From the NCBI GenBank assembly GCA_044356555.1, contig JBIKWB010000012.1, positions 90,705 through 154,704 on the forward strand: 64,000 nucleotides of DNA. The letters are read 5' to 3'. The notes under the pieces were generated by a model, which ran no database searches, was not told the DNA's origin, and saw only the letters and a program-made list of their open reading frames with translations. The stretch is from Tous-C4FEB sp044356555 (lineage in GTDB: Bacteria; Verrucomicrobiota; Verrucomicrobiia; Opitutales; Opitutaceae). Each line of letters opens with the position of its first letter. Positions within the stretch are counted from its first letter, which is position 1. Positions 36,405 through 46,011 of this stretch are shown here, piece after piece. The position numbers and the translations under genes were made by a program.

Positions 36405-37316
36405 ATGCTACGCCTTATCTCGTTCCTTCTGTTTCTGTTCGTTTTGGCCGGCTGCAGCCACACGGGTTCACGTGCGCCCACCGTGACGCGGGATCTGGTG
36501 CTCATCGCCGGCCAGTCGAATGCCGTGGGTTTTGATGCGTATGCGACCGAGCTGCCCCCGGACGCGGCGGATCGGGACGTGATGTTTTGGTGGCGGGTCG
36601 GCGATCCGCCGCCTGATGACTATGACGTGACGAGCGGCGGGAAGTGGTCGCACCTCCAGCCCCAGCCGAGAGGCATGCCGATGGAGACGATCACGGCCGA
36701 GGCGAAGACAAAGTCGCCGCGCCAATATGGGAATTTTAAAAAGGCCGAAGGCGGCTTCGGTCCGGAGATAGGCTTGGCGCGCGAGCTCCGCGCGCGGGAA
36801 GGCCGGCCGTTGGCCATCGTGAAAGCGGCGTTCAGCGGCACGGCGTTGATGCAGGATTGGAATCCGGACGACCCCGGCTCGACGGGCGCGTGTTACCGGG
36901 CGTTGGTGACCGAGACGAAAGCGGCGCTGGCGGCGGCCCGGGCGCAAGGCATCACACTCCGCCTGCGTGCGCTTGTGTGGGTGCAGGGGGAGAGCGATGC
37001 GACGAAGACGGCCGCCCCGGAGTATGCGAAGAACTTGGCCCACATGCTCGCGCGGTTGCGCCGGGATTTGGAGGCGCCGCAGTTGATCGCGTTGGTCGGC
37101 GTGAACACGCGTTTTGGCAACGACAAGAATCCCCACATGCCCGTGGTTGTCGCGCAGCAGCGAGCGTTGGCGGCGATGGATCCGCTGAGCCGCTATGTGG
37201 ACACGGAAGGCGCGGAGACGCTGCTTCCGGCGCAGACGCACTTCACCGCGAAAGGCACGCTGGAGATCGGCCGCCGCTTTGCGACGGCCCTGCTCGAGAA
37301 CAGTGGGCGAAAGTGA
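36405..37316 (+). CDS. Sialate O-acetylesterase-like (SASA/SGNH) esterase lipoprotein
   Basis: 303 residues from the ATG at 36405. The first 17 residues are a lipoprotein signal (LISFLLFLFVLAGC) with lipobox Cys17. The SGNH/SASA motif LVLIAGQSNAVGF gives nucleophile Ser38. WVQGESDATK is the conserved middle block, and a catalytic His is likely in QTHFTAKG near the end. Family members remove acetyl groups from sugars such as sialic acid or xylan side chains. It is probably anchored in the outer membrane facing the periplasm. The longer frame from 36246 runs through repeat sequence and is not a likely start. Confidence 0.87.
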   Translation: MLRLISFLLFLFVLAGCSHTGSRAPTVTRDLVLIAGQSNAVGFDAYATELPPDAADRDVMFWWRVGDPPPDDYDVTSGGKWSHLQPQPRGMPMETITAEAKTKSPRQYGNFKKAEGGFGPEIGLARELRAREGRPLAIVKAAFSGTALMQDWNPDDPGSTGACYRALVTETKAALAAARAQGITLRLRALVWVQGESDATKTAAPEYAKNLAHMLARLRRDLEAPQLIALVGVNTRFGNDKNPHMPVVVAQQRALAAMDPLSRYVDTEGAETLLPAQTHFTAKGTLEIGRRFATALLENSGRK

Positions 37317-37587
37317 TCCGGCCAGGTTCCGTGCGGTCGACTGCTGCGGATTATGGACCTGGGCTCGGCTGCTCGGTGGACCAAAGGGGGGATGGTGGAC
37401 GGTATGATCCGGGCCCTGCATCCGAGCTAAAACGGGCGAGTGAGCCGTCGTCGGGTAGCGAACGGGTTCGGCGAACGCCGGATATTCCCCCGGAGCTTCG
37501 TTTTCGGACTTTATCCGGCAACGAAGCTCCGCACGCTGGGTCGTGTTCCGCGATCCGGTGTGTTCTCCACCTAAACTTCGTTGCCCC

Positions 37588-39387
37588 ATGAAATTCTCGC
37601 TCTCGTTTCGCCGTCGGTTATCGGTGGTTTGGCTGCTGCTCGCGGTCGTCGCCCAAGCGGCGGAGGATGTCGCCAAAGAGGCCCCGATCTCGCTCCCGAC
37701 ATTTACGGTGACCGACTCCCGCGAGTTGCCGCCGCCCGAGTCGTGGCGGCACGCGCAGATTCCCAATTTTGAAATCCTCTCCAACGCCTCCGACCGCGAG
37801 ACCCAGCGGCTCCTGCGCGATTTCCAGCAGTTCAATCAGGCCATCGGCGTGGTGTGGCCGGCGCTGATCGGTCGCAGCCCGACGCCCACCACGTTGATTC
37901 TTTGCGGTCGCGGCGGGAAGTTCGACGCATTCGTCCCCGTGAAGGCCGATGGCGGTCCTCAGGTTGGCTTGGCCAGTTTGTTTCTCCGCAATGCCGAGCG
38001 CTCGACGATCATCGTCGATCTGCAAACCCGCGAACTCGGTTTGGCGGGGCTGGAAGCGGCGGGTGGGGTCGAGAACAACGGCTTCATCGAGGTCGATTCC
38101 TACAAACAACTTTACCGCGAATACGTGCATTCGTTGCTCTCGCGCAACACGCCGCGCATGGCGGCTTGGCTCGAAGAAGGACTCGCGCAGCTCCTCATGA
38201 GCATGAAGTTCAGTCCCACGATGATCGAATTCGCGAAGCTCGAAGACCCCAACACCGTTTCGATTTCTCAGGCCAATGCCGCCATGCTCAATGAGGCCAG
38301 CGCCGCCGCGGGCGAGGGCGGTGTGTCGATCGCGGCGGCGGCCGAGGACCGCGACTTCAACGCGGCCTTGGCGCGGTCACGCCTGATGTCGTTCCAAGAA
38401 TTGTTTGCGGTGACGCACGATTCGCCGACCGCCCGCAATCCCATCGGCAGCCGTTGGGCCAAACAAGCGACGGCGTTTGTCCACATGTGCCTCTATCAAA
38501 CCGGCAAGCGGCACCAAAAAGGTTTCGTCACGTATATCACGCGCTCGGCGCGGGAGCCGGCGACCGAGGCGCTTTTCAAGGAATGTTTCGGCAGCAGCTA
38601 CAACGACATGTTGCTCGAGCTGCGCGGTTATTTGGATTTCACGAATTACACCTCGCTCGGTTGGAGTGCCAAAAAGGGCGAGGGCTTTCCCGATCCGGCG
38701 CCGCTCGCTCTGCGCGACGCCACGGAGTCGGAGGTGGGCCGGATCAAAGGCGAAGCCCTGTTGTTGGCCGAGAAAACCGAGGCCGCGCGGGCCGCGCTCA
38801 TTGCCCCCTACACCCGCGGAGAACGCGATCCACGGCTCTTGGCCGCACTCGGGCTCTACGAGCGGACGGCGGGCCGGGATGATCGGGCGGCGAAGTTTCT
38901 CGAAGCCGCCACAACCGCGAAAGTTGTGCGTCCGCTCGCCTACGTGGAGCTCGCCCGCCTGCGCTTCGATGCCGCCAAGGCCCAGCCCGGTGGGGCCGAA
39001 GGAAAGTTTTCGTCGGTCCAGACCCAAGGGATTATCGCCCCGTTGCTCGTTGCGCTCACGCAGCCGCCGATGATGAACGAGCTCTACGAACTCATGGCGG
39101 AGACTTACGTGCGCAGCGCCGACCCGGCGAAACCGGAGACTTTGGATATCTTGGTGGAAGGAGTGCAGTTCTACCCGCGCCGGCTCGGGCTGGTCTACCA
39201 GACGGCCGTGCTGTGTCTCTATGGCGGGGCGGTCGACAACGCCGCGCTGTTGATCGAGCACGGGCTACGCTACGCACCGGCGGGCACGCCGCAGGCCCGG
39301 TTTGTGGCGCTCCGGGACAATCTGCCGCCGGGAGCCGCCGAGGCCGCGAAGGCAAAAGCCAAGGCGGCGGCGCCGGCAAAGTCGTAA
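37588..39387 (+). CDS. DUF1570-like MA-type peptidase homologue, zinc site incomplete
   Basis: 599 residues from the ATG at 37588, where a signal peptide begins (MKFSLSFRRRLSVVWLLLAV). The central region (PNFEILSNASDRETQRLLRD, then WLEEGLAQLL) resembles the DUF1570/peptidase MA-like family. The expected HExxH reads YREYVHSLL here: Arg177 stands where the first zinc-binding His should be, while Glu178, His181 and Glu197 are kept. The C-terminal half is helical with Ala-rich, TPR-like repeats and an AK-rich tail (AEAAKAKAKAAAPAKS). It is probably a catalytically dead or altered member. The ATG is preceded by CCCC with no Shine-Dalgarno sequence. Confidence 0.65.
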   Translation: MKFSLSFRRRLSVVWLLLAVVAQAAEDVAKEAPISLPTFTVTDSRELPPPESWRHAQIPNFEILSNASDRETQRLLRDFQQFNQAIGVVWPALIGRSPTPTTLILCGRGGKFDAFVPVKADGGPQVGLASLFLRNAERSTIIVDLQTRELGLAGLEAAGGVENNGFIEVDSYKQLYREYVHSLLSRNTPRMAAWLEEGLAQLLMSMKFSPTMIEFAKLEDPNTVSISQANAAMLNEASAAAGEGGVSIAAAAEDRDFNAALARSRLMSFQELFAVTHDSPTARNPIGSRWAKQATAFVHMCLYQTGKRHQKGFVTYITRSAREPATEALFKECFGSSYNDMLLELRGYLDFTNYTSLGWSAKKGEGFPDPAPLALRDATESEVGRIKGEALLLAEKTEAARAALIAPYTRGERDPRLLAALGLYERTAGRDDRAAKFLEAATTAKVVRPLAYVELARLRFDAAKAQPGGAEGKFSSVQTQGIIAPLLVALTQPPMMNELYELMAETYVRSADPAKPETLDILVEGVQFYPRRLGLVYQTAVLCLYGGAVDNAALLIEHGLRYAPAGTPQARFVALRDNLPPGAAEAAKAKAKAAAPAKS

Positions 39388-39404
39388 CGAGGAATGCGTC
39401 GAGC

Positions 39405-39434
39405 GGTGGCATGGGCGTCCCGCCTATGCCACGG
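39405..39434. repeat. GTGGCATGGGCGTCCCGCC palindromic repeat, full copy
   Basis: GGTGGCATGGGCG-TCC-CGCCTATGCCACGG is a near-palindrome between the convergent DUF1570-like gene and argJ. Its left half matches the copy at 36241. It may fold into a hairpin and separate the two transcripts. Confidence 0.65.
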
Positions 39435-39451
39435 CGGACACAGCCCTCGGC

Positions 39452-40768
39452 TCAGCTCCGGTAGTCCGCGTTCTCACTCACGTATTCGTGGGTGAGATCG
39501 CCGCCGATGACGACGGCCCCAGCGGTGCCGTTGCCCATCGCGACCTCGATCTCGACGCAGCGTTCGTGCGGCGGAAAATCGATCGGGGCGGTGAAGACTC
39601 CGTCTTTCGGGGGCGCGCTGGCGTAGAGTTCCGCGCCGCGCAAATGCGCGACCAAGGCGGCTTCCTTGGCGGGGTTCAGTTGAAACACGCCGCCGGAGAA
39701 AATCTCGATCCCCCCAAGCCGCAGTTTCAACTGCGACAGGTCGGTGCCCGGGGCTTCGGCGCCCACGTATTTGCCGATCGCCTGCACGAGTCGGCCGACA
39801 TTGGGGTCGTTGCCGGCGACGGCGCACTTGAAGAGCGGGGCGTTGACGATCGCTTTGCCGACCGCGCGCGCCAGCGGCACGGTGGCCGCGGAGCTGACGG
39901 CGACGCGGATCACGTGACGCACGCCTTCGCCGTTGCGCACGACATCCTCGGCGAGATCGAGGCACACCTGCGTGAGCGCGGTCTCGAACGCGGCGAGATC
40001 GGGGCAGGGCACGCGGCCGGAGGAAACGAGGGCGACGGTGTCCGAGGTGCTCGTGTCGCTGTCGACGCTGATGGTGTTGAAGCTGGTTTCGACCGCGCGG
40101 GTCAGCGCGGCGCGCAGCTCGGCTCGGGGCACCGCCAGATCGGTCAAGACGTAGACGAGCATCGTCGCGAGGTTCGGCTCGATCATGCCGGCACCCTTGG
40201 CGATCCCGACGATACTGCCCGCGCCGACGTGGGCGCGGCGAATCTTGGGATAGAGATCGGTTGTCACGATGCCCTCGGCGGCGGGCAAAATGGAGGCGCC
40301 GGTGAGCGTGGCCGTGGTTTGCGGCAGCGCGCCGACGATGGCGTCCACCGGGAGGCCCCAGCCGATCACGCCGGTTGAACTCGGGAGGATCTGGCCGGCG
40401 GAGAGCCCCAGCAGTTTTGCGAGTTCGGAGCAGATGCGTTCCGATGCCTCGATGCCGCCGGGCGCGCAGACGTTGGAGACTTTGTTGTTCACGATGATCG
40501 CGCCGAGCGTCGGCTCGTGCAGTCGTTGCCGACCGACGATGATCGGTGCGCCGGGCAGGGCGTTGCGGGTGAACAAGGCGGCGAAATCGGGCGTCGCTTG
40601 ATCGAGTGCGATCAACGTGAGGGTCATCTTCGCGGGCTTGGGCGCCTCGCGGGGCATGAACTCAAACCGGGTGGTGCCCACGCGAAACCCCGCGGGGAGT
40701 TGGGCTTGGCTGGTGAGCCAAGCGCGATGAGCGTCGCGGTCGGTGAAGGTATAGGCGGTGCTGGCCAC
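39452..40768 (-). CDS. argJ: Bifunctional ornithine acetyltransferase/N-acetylglutamate synthase ArgJ
   Basis: 438 residues. The self-cleavage and nucleophile site lies in KGAGMIEPNLATMLVYVLTD, with Thr202 as the new N-terminus of the beta chain. NTISVDSDTSTSD and AGNDPNVGRLVQAIGKY are conserved, and the C-terminus ENADYRS matches the family ending. It transfers the acetyl group from N-acetylornithine to glutamate, recycling it in arginine synthesis. It is divergent from argB-argD-argF-argG, with a 202-base shared control region (40769-40970) that holds an AAAAAA-TCG-TTTTTT symmetric element at 40918-40932. Confidence 0.96.
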   Translation of the reverse strand: MASTAYTFTDRDAHRAWLTSQAQLPAGFRVGTTRFEFMPREAPKPAKMTLTLIALDQATPDFAALFTRNALPGAPIIVGRQRLHEPTLGAIIVNNKVSNVCAPGGIEASERICSELAKLLGLSAGQILPSSTGVIGWGLPVDAIVGALPQTTATLTGASILPAAEGIVTTDLYPKIRRAHVGAGSIVGIAKGAGMIEPNLATMLVYVLTDLAVPRAELRAALTRAVETSFNTISVDSDTSTSDTVALVSSGRVPCPDLAAFETALTQVCLDLAEDVVRNGEGVRHVIRVAVSSAATVPLARAVGKAIVNAPLFKCAVAGNDPNVGRLVQAIGKYVGAEAPGTDLSQLKLRLGGIEIFSGGVFQLNPAKEAALVAHLRGAELYASAPPKDGVFTAPIDFPPHERCVEIEVAMGNGTAGAVVIGGDLTHEYVSENADYRS

Positions 40769-40970
40769 GAGGGAGAAGTGGGCGCGCGGGAGCTTCGTGT
40801 GAAGCTGATTTTTTCCGGATTGTCGTTGGGTTAAATTATTCCGCGCTCTGCGAATGTGATGGAAATGCGCCGGCCGACTACGCTACTTCTCTGCATCCCG
40901 ACAAATACCGTGCACGCAAAAAATCGTTTTTTCCCGCTTCGTTCCGCCCGGAGCGGCGCTTGATTTACCC

Positions 40971-41858
40971 ATGAATGTGAATGTTGCCGAAGTAACCGCC
41001 AAGGCGAAGGTGCTGCTCGAGGCGCTGCCTTATATCCAAGATTTTCGTGGCTCCACCTTCGTCGTAAAATACGGCGGAAGTTTCATGGACGACCCGGACC
41101 CGGTCGCCCGCACGCGGGTGGCCTACGACATCGCGTTTCTCGCGGCGGTCGGCGTCAACGTCGTGGTCGTCCATGGCGGCGGCAAAGCGATCACCAAGGC
41201 GATGGAGTCCTCCGGTTTGACGGCGAATTTCATCAACGGCCTGCGCGTCACCGACGAGGCCACCGTTGCCATTGTGAAACGCACGCTCGACGAGATCGTG
41301 AACAAAGATGTGTGCGACGCGATCATCACGGCCAAGGGCAAGCCCAAGGGGCTGGCGGGCGACAGCGTGCTCGTGTGCCAAAAACTCACGACCGACGACG
41401 ACGGCAACACCGTTGATCTCGGCTTCGTGGGCGAGGTGACCGAAGTGAAAGTGAAGCTCATCAAGAAAGAGATCGCGGAGGGAAATATCCCCGTGATTTC
41501 GCCGGTGGCCGAGGGCTACGACGGCAAGCCTTACAACGTGAACGCTGATTTGGTAGCCGGTCGCGTCGCCAGTGCCCTGCGCGCGCGGCGGTTGGTGTAT
41601 ATGAGCGATGTGCCGGGGCTGCTTTCCGCTCCGCCCGATGCCTCGACCCTGATTTCGACGCTCAAGATCAGCCAAGTCGAAGCGTTGAAAGCCCGGGGCG
41701 TGATCGACAAAGGCATGAGGCCGAAAGTCGGCAGTGCGGTGCGGGCGTTGGCCGAGGGCGTGCAGCGCGTGCACTTCATCGACGGACGGCTCCCGCATTC
41801 GTTGTTGCTGGAGATTTTCACCGACAAGGGCATCGGCACGGAAATCGTGCACGGTTGA
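40971..41858 (+). CDS. argB: Acetylglutamate kinase
   Basis: 295 residues, standard length. Signatures: VVKYGGSFMDD for ATP binding, VVVVHGGGKAITK for substrate, and the C-terminal segment LSTLKISQ-like (TLISTLKISQVEALKARGVI) with KVGSAVRAL. It phosphorylates N-acetylglutamate, the second step of arginine synthesis. It is first in the plus-strand group argB, argD, argF, argG, with the next gene 113 bases on. The start is preceded by GATTTACCC without a Shine-Dalgarno sequence. Confidence 0.96.
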   Translation: MNVNVAEVTAKAKVLLEALPYIQDFRGSTFVVKYGGSFMDDPDPVARTRVAYDIAFLAAVGVNVVVVHGGGKAITKAMESSGLTANFINGLRVTDEATVAIVKRTLDEIVNKDVCDAIITAKGKPKGLAGDSVLVCQKLTTDDDGNTVDLGFVGEVTEVKVKLIKKEIAEGNIPVISPVAEGYDGKPYNVNADLVAGRVASALRARRLVYMSDVPGLLSAPPDASTLISTLKISQVEALKARGVIDKGMRPKVGSAVRALAEGVQRVHFIDGRLPHSLLLEIFTDKGIGTEIVHG

Positions 41859-41971
41859 ACGGAAAGTGATTTTTCGAATTCTGGGATTCGCCCCGCTACT
41901 AATCCGGCCGCGCCCGGTCAGACGGATTGGCCCCTGCGGCCGGACGCTTCATCATTCTTAGAGTTTTCTCC

Positions 41972-43198
41972 ATGAACAGTCCGACCAGTCCCTCCCTGAT
42001 TCGCACGAGCACGGCCGAGCTTTATGACGCGCACGTCATGAAGAACTACGGCCGCGCGGCCATCACGCTTACCCGCGGCCTGGGCGCCAAAGTCTGGGAC
42101 GATCAGGGGAACTGCTATTTGGATTTCACGTCGGGCATCGCGGTGAGCGCGCTCGGGCATTGTCATCCGCACTGGGTCGCGGCGATCCAGCGGCAGGCGG
42201 GCGAACTGATCCACACGAGCAACCTCTTCCGCCACCCGAACCAGGGTGAACTCGCCCGGCGACTCGTCGGCTACGCGGGACCGGGCCGGGTGTTTTTCTG
42301 CAACAGCGGGGCCGAGGCCAACGAAGCGCTGATCAAACTGGCGCGGTTGCACGGGGTGCGTAAAAGCGGTGAGGAAGGCAAATGCCACAAAATCATCTGC
42401 GCCAAACAGGCGTTTCACGGCCGCACGTTTGGCGGGATGAGCGCGACGCCGCAGGAGAAAATCCAAAAAGGATTTCGTCCGTTGGTGCCGGGCTTCTGGT
42501 TTGGCGACTTGAACGACCTCGCGTCCTTCGAGGCGTTGATCGACGACCAGACGGCGGCAATTTTTGTGGAGACGATCCAGGGTGAAGGCGGCGTTCACCC
42601 CTGCACGCCCGAGTTTCTGGTTGGCCTGCGCCGGCTCTGCGACCAGCATAATTTGCTGCTCATCCTCGACGAAGTGCAGTGCGGGATCGGGCGCACGGGT
42701 AAATTTTTCGCGTTCGATCACGCCGGCGTGCGGGCGGATGCGGTGGGCATGGCCAAGGGACTTGGCGGCGGATTTCCGATCGGCGCGATTTGGGTGGGCG
42801 AGGGCGCGGCGGATCTCTTCCAGCCGGGCTCCCACGGCACGACGTTTGGCGGCACGCCGCTGGCGTGTGCGGCCGGGCTTGCGGTGCTTGATGTCTTGGA
42901 GCGCGAGCGGTTGATGCCGCACGTGCTGAAGGCGAGCGGGCCTTGGATCGCGGAGCTGGCAGGGCTGGCGCGGGATTTCCCGGCGCAAGTGACGGGCGTG
43001 CGCGGAATGGGCTTTATGGTGGGCGTGCAGCTCACGGGCGAAGCGCCGCCCTACGTGACCGCCCTGCGCGAGGCCGGACTGCTGGCCCCGATGGCCGGGG
43101 GAAACGTGATCCGGCTGCTCCCGCCGCTCAACGCCACGACGGAAGAGCTGGCGCGCTCGGTTGAGATTTTCCGGGCGGTGCTGAAGGCGAAAGCCTGA
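41972..43198 (+). CDS. argD: Acetylornithine aminotransferase
   Basis: 408 residues from the ATG at 41972; the frame from a TTG at 41927 is not needed. Class III PLP enzyme: FTSGIAVSALGHCHPHWV, VFFCNSGAEANEALIKLAR, LLILDEVQCGIGRTGKFFAF and the Schiff-base lysine Lys262 in GMAKGLGGGFPIGAIW. It forms N-acetylornithine from the semialdehyde using glutamate. Its place between argB and argF supports the arginine role over the related GABA or ornithine aminotransferases. Confidence 0.95.
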   Translation: MNSPTSPSLIRTSTAELYDAHVMKNYGRAAITLTRGLGAKVWDDQGNCYLDFTSGIAVSALGHCHPHWVAAIQRQAGELIHTSNLFRHPNQGELARRLVGYAGPGRVFFCNSGAEANEALIKLARLHGVRKSGEEGKCHKIICAKQAFHGRTFGGMSATPQEKIQKGFRPLVPGFWFGDLNDLASFEALIDDQTAAIFVETIQGEGGVHPCTPEFLVGLRRLCDQHNLLLILDEVQCGIGRTGKFFAFDHAGVRADAVGMAKGLGGGFPIGAIWVGEGAADLFQPGSHGTTFGGTPLACAAGLAVLDVLERERLMPHVLKASGPWIAELAGLARDFPAQVTGVRGMGFMVGVQLTGEAPPYVTALREAGLLAPMAGGNVIRLLPPLNATTEELARSVEIFRAVLKAKA

Positions 43199-43259
43199 AC
43201 GCAGGCGTTTTTGCTCTCGTGCGGCGCGGGCCAGACGTTTTACGGTTTTCGTTTACGCG

Positions 43260-44207
43260 ATGAAACACTTCCTGAAGGAGACCGATTTCAAGCCCAGCGA
43301 ATTGGGCGGGGTTTTCGCGCTGGCCCGCGGATTCAAAACCAAGCGCGGGCACCCCGACTCCCGTGTGCTCGCCGGCCAGACTTGGGCTCTGATTTTTTCC
43401 AAGTCCTCCACGCGCACCCGGGTCTCGTTTGAAGTCGGGATCCACGAGCTCGGCGGCAATCCGCTTTTTCTCAACAAAAACGACATCCAGCTCGGTCGCG
43501 GCGAATCCGTTGAAGATACGGCGCAGGTGCTATCGCGCTTCGTCCACGGTTTGATTGTCCGCACCTACGACCATGCGGAGGTCGAGCGGTTGGCCGCCCG
43601 GGCCACGGTGCCGGTGATCAACGCCCTGACCGATTTTCTCCACCCCTGCCAGATTTACACGGATGCGTTCACGATGATCGAGCGGTGGGCGAAGAATGAC
43701 GATCTCGTCGGCTCGTTGCGCGGGCGGAAGATCGCGTTTCTTGGCGACACCGCGTGCAACATGGCGAATTCGTGGATCCTCGGCGCCAATCTTTTCGGGA
43801 TGAAAATCGCGCTTTCGGGTCCGGCTGAGTTCGCGCCCGGCGCCGAGATCAAGGCCCAGCTCAAACGGGAGGGGTTTCCGGCCGATTCGTATCAGTTCAC
43901 GACCGATCCCTATGAGGCGGTGAAAGACGCCGACGTGGTTTATACCGATGTCTGGGTGAGCATGGGCAAAGAAGACGAGAAAGCGGAGCGCGTCCGGCAG
44001 ATGTCGCCCTATGCGGTCACGGCGAAGTTGTTCGCCGCCGCCAAGCCCGATGCGCTGTTCATGCACTGCCTGCCGGCCCATGCGGGCGAGGAAGTGGAGC
44101 AGGCGGTGTTGGACAATCCGCGCTCGATCATCTTCGACCAGGCCGAGAACCGCCTGCACACGCAAAAAGCGATCATGGCGGTCCTCGCGCAATCGGCGCG
44201 CAAGTAA
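43260..44207 (+). CDS. argF: Ornithine carbamoyltransferase
   Basis: 315 residues. The carbamoyl-phosphate motif STRTR is at 50-54, HPCQ at 128-131 and the ornithine-loop FMHCLPAHAGEEV near the C-terminus; SMGKEDE is also conserved. It makes citrulline from ornithine and carbamoyl phosphate. The STRTR and HPCQ forms fit ornithine rather than acetylornithine carbamoylation. The gene lies 61 bases after argD and 29 before argG. Confidence 0.96.
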   Translation: MKHFLKETDFKPSELGGVFALARGFKTKRGHPDSRVLAGQTWALIFSKSSTRTRVSFEVGIHELGGNPLFLNKNDIQLGRGESVEDTAQVLSRFVHGLIVRTYDHAEVERLAARATVPVINALTDFLHPCQIYTDAFTMIERWAKNDDLVGSLRGRKIAFLGDTACNMANSWILGANLFGMKIALSGPAEFAPGAEIKAQLKREGFPADSYQFTTDPYEAVKDADVVYTDVWVSMGKEDEKAERVRQMSPYAVTAKLFAAAKPDALFMHCLPAHAGEEVEQAVLDNPRSIIFDQAENRLHTQKAIMAVLAQSARK

Positions 44208-44236
44208 CTCTTCATCCAAACTAACGCACTCTCATC

Positions 44237-45463
<1,227 letters not shown>

Positions 45464-45469
45464 GTGAGG

Positions 45470-45575
45470 CTTCCCTTCGAGGCGGGAACGGCGCTCCGAG
45501 CCGTCCGCCTCGGCGGTCAACCAACGTGCTGACAGGAGGAGGACGCTTCGGAGAGGCGTCCCTCCCTCAGGAATT
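45470..45575. repeat. Palindromic spacer between argG and rhaM
   Basis: Two inverted blocks are visible: GAGGCGGGAACGGCGCTCC with CCGTCCGCCTC, and AGGAGGAGGACGC with GGCGTCCCTCC around TTCGGAGA. The style is that of dispersed intergenic repeats; it may fold and separate the two genes. Confidence 0.45.
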
Positions 45576-45581
45576 TTCTCT

Positions 45582-45896
45582 ATGATCCGCAAAGCGTTCG
45601 TTATGTCGGTGCATCCCGGACTTGAGGCCGAATACCGGCGTCGGCATTCGCCGATTTGGCCCGAGTTGGAGGCCGTCCTGAAGGCGCACGGGGTCGCCAA
45701 CTATTCGATTTTTTTGCACCAAGAGACGCGCCAGCTCTTCGGCTACGCCGAGATCGAAGACGAGGCGCAGTGGGCGGCGATCGCGCAGACCGAAGTGTGT
45801 CGTCGCTGGTGGGCTCACATGCGGGAAATGATGCCGAGCAATCCGGATAACAGCCCGGTCGCGACGGGGCTCGACGAAGTGTTCCACTTGGATTGA
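45582..45896 (+). CDS. rhaM: L-rhamnose mutarotase
   Basis: 104 residues, the usual RhaM length. Conserved parts are FVMSVHPGLEAEYRRRHSPI, NYSIFLHQETRQLFGYAEIE and the aromatic WWAHMREMMPSNPDNSP with the catalytic His region. It interconverts alpha and beta L-rhamnose to feed rhamnose isomerase. No other rhamnose genes are nearby; it follows argG by 118 bases. Confidence 0.93.
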   Translation: MIRKAFVMSVHPGLEAEYRRRHSPIWPELEAVLKAHGVANYSIFLHQETRQLFGYAEIEDEAQWAAIAQTEVCRRWWAHMREMMPSNPDNSPVATGLDEVFHLD

Positions 45897-46011
45897 GGCG
45901 AGAGTGGCGGGTCAGGGAAAGAGGTGGCGCCCGATGGCCCCATGGGGCTTTTGGGCGCGGGCGCGGGACGGACAACCGACCGCCGGTCGGTTCGACAAGC
46001 GGGAGTGCGGG

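Noticed and set aside
36468..37835. 455-codon minus-strand frame opposite the esterase
   Set aside because: Arg/His-rich shadow; the esterase has lipobox and GQSN motifs on the plus strand.
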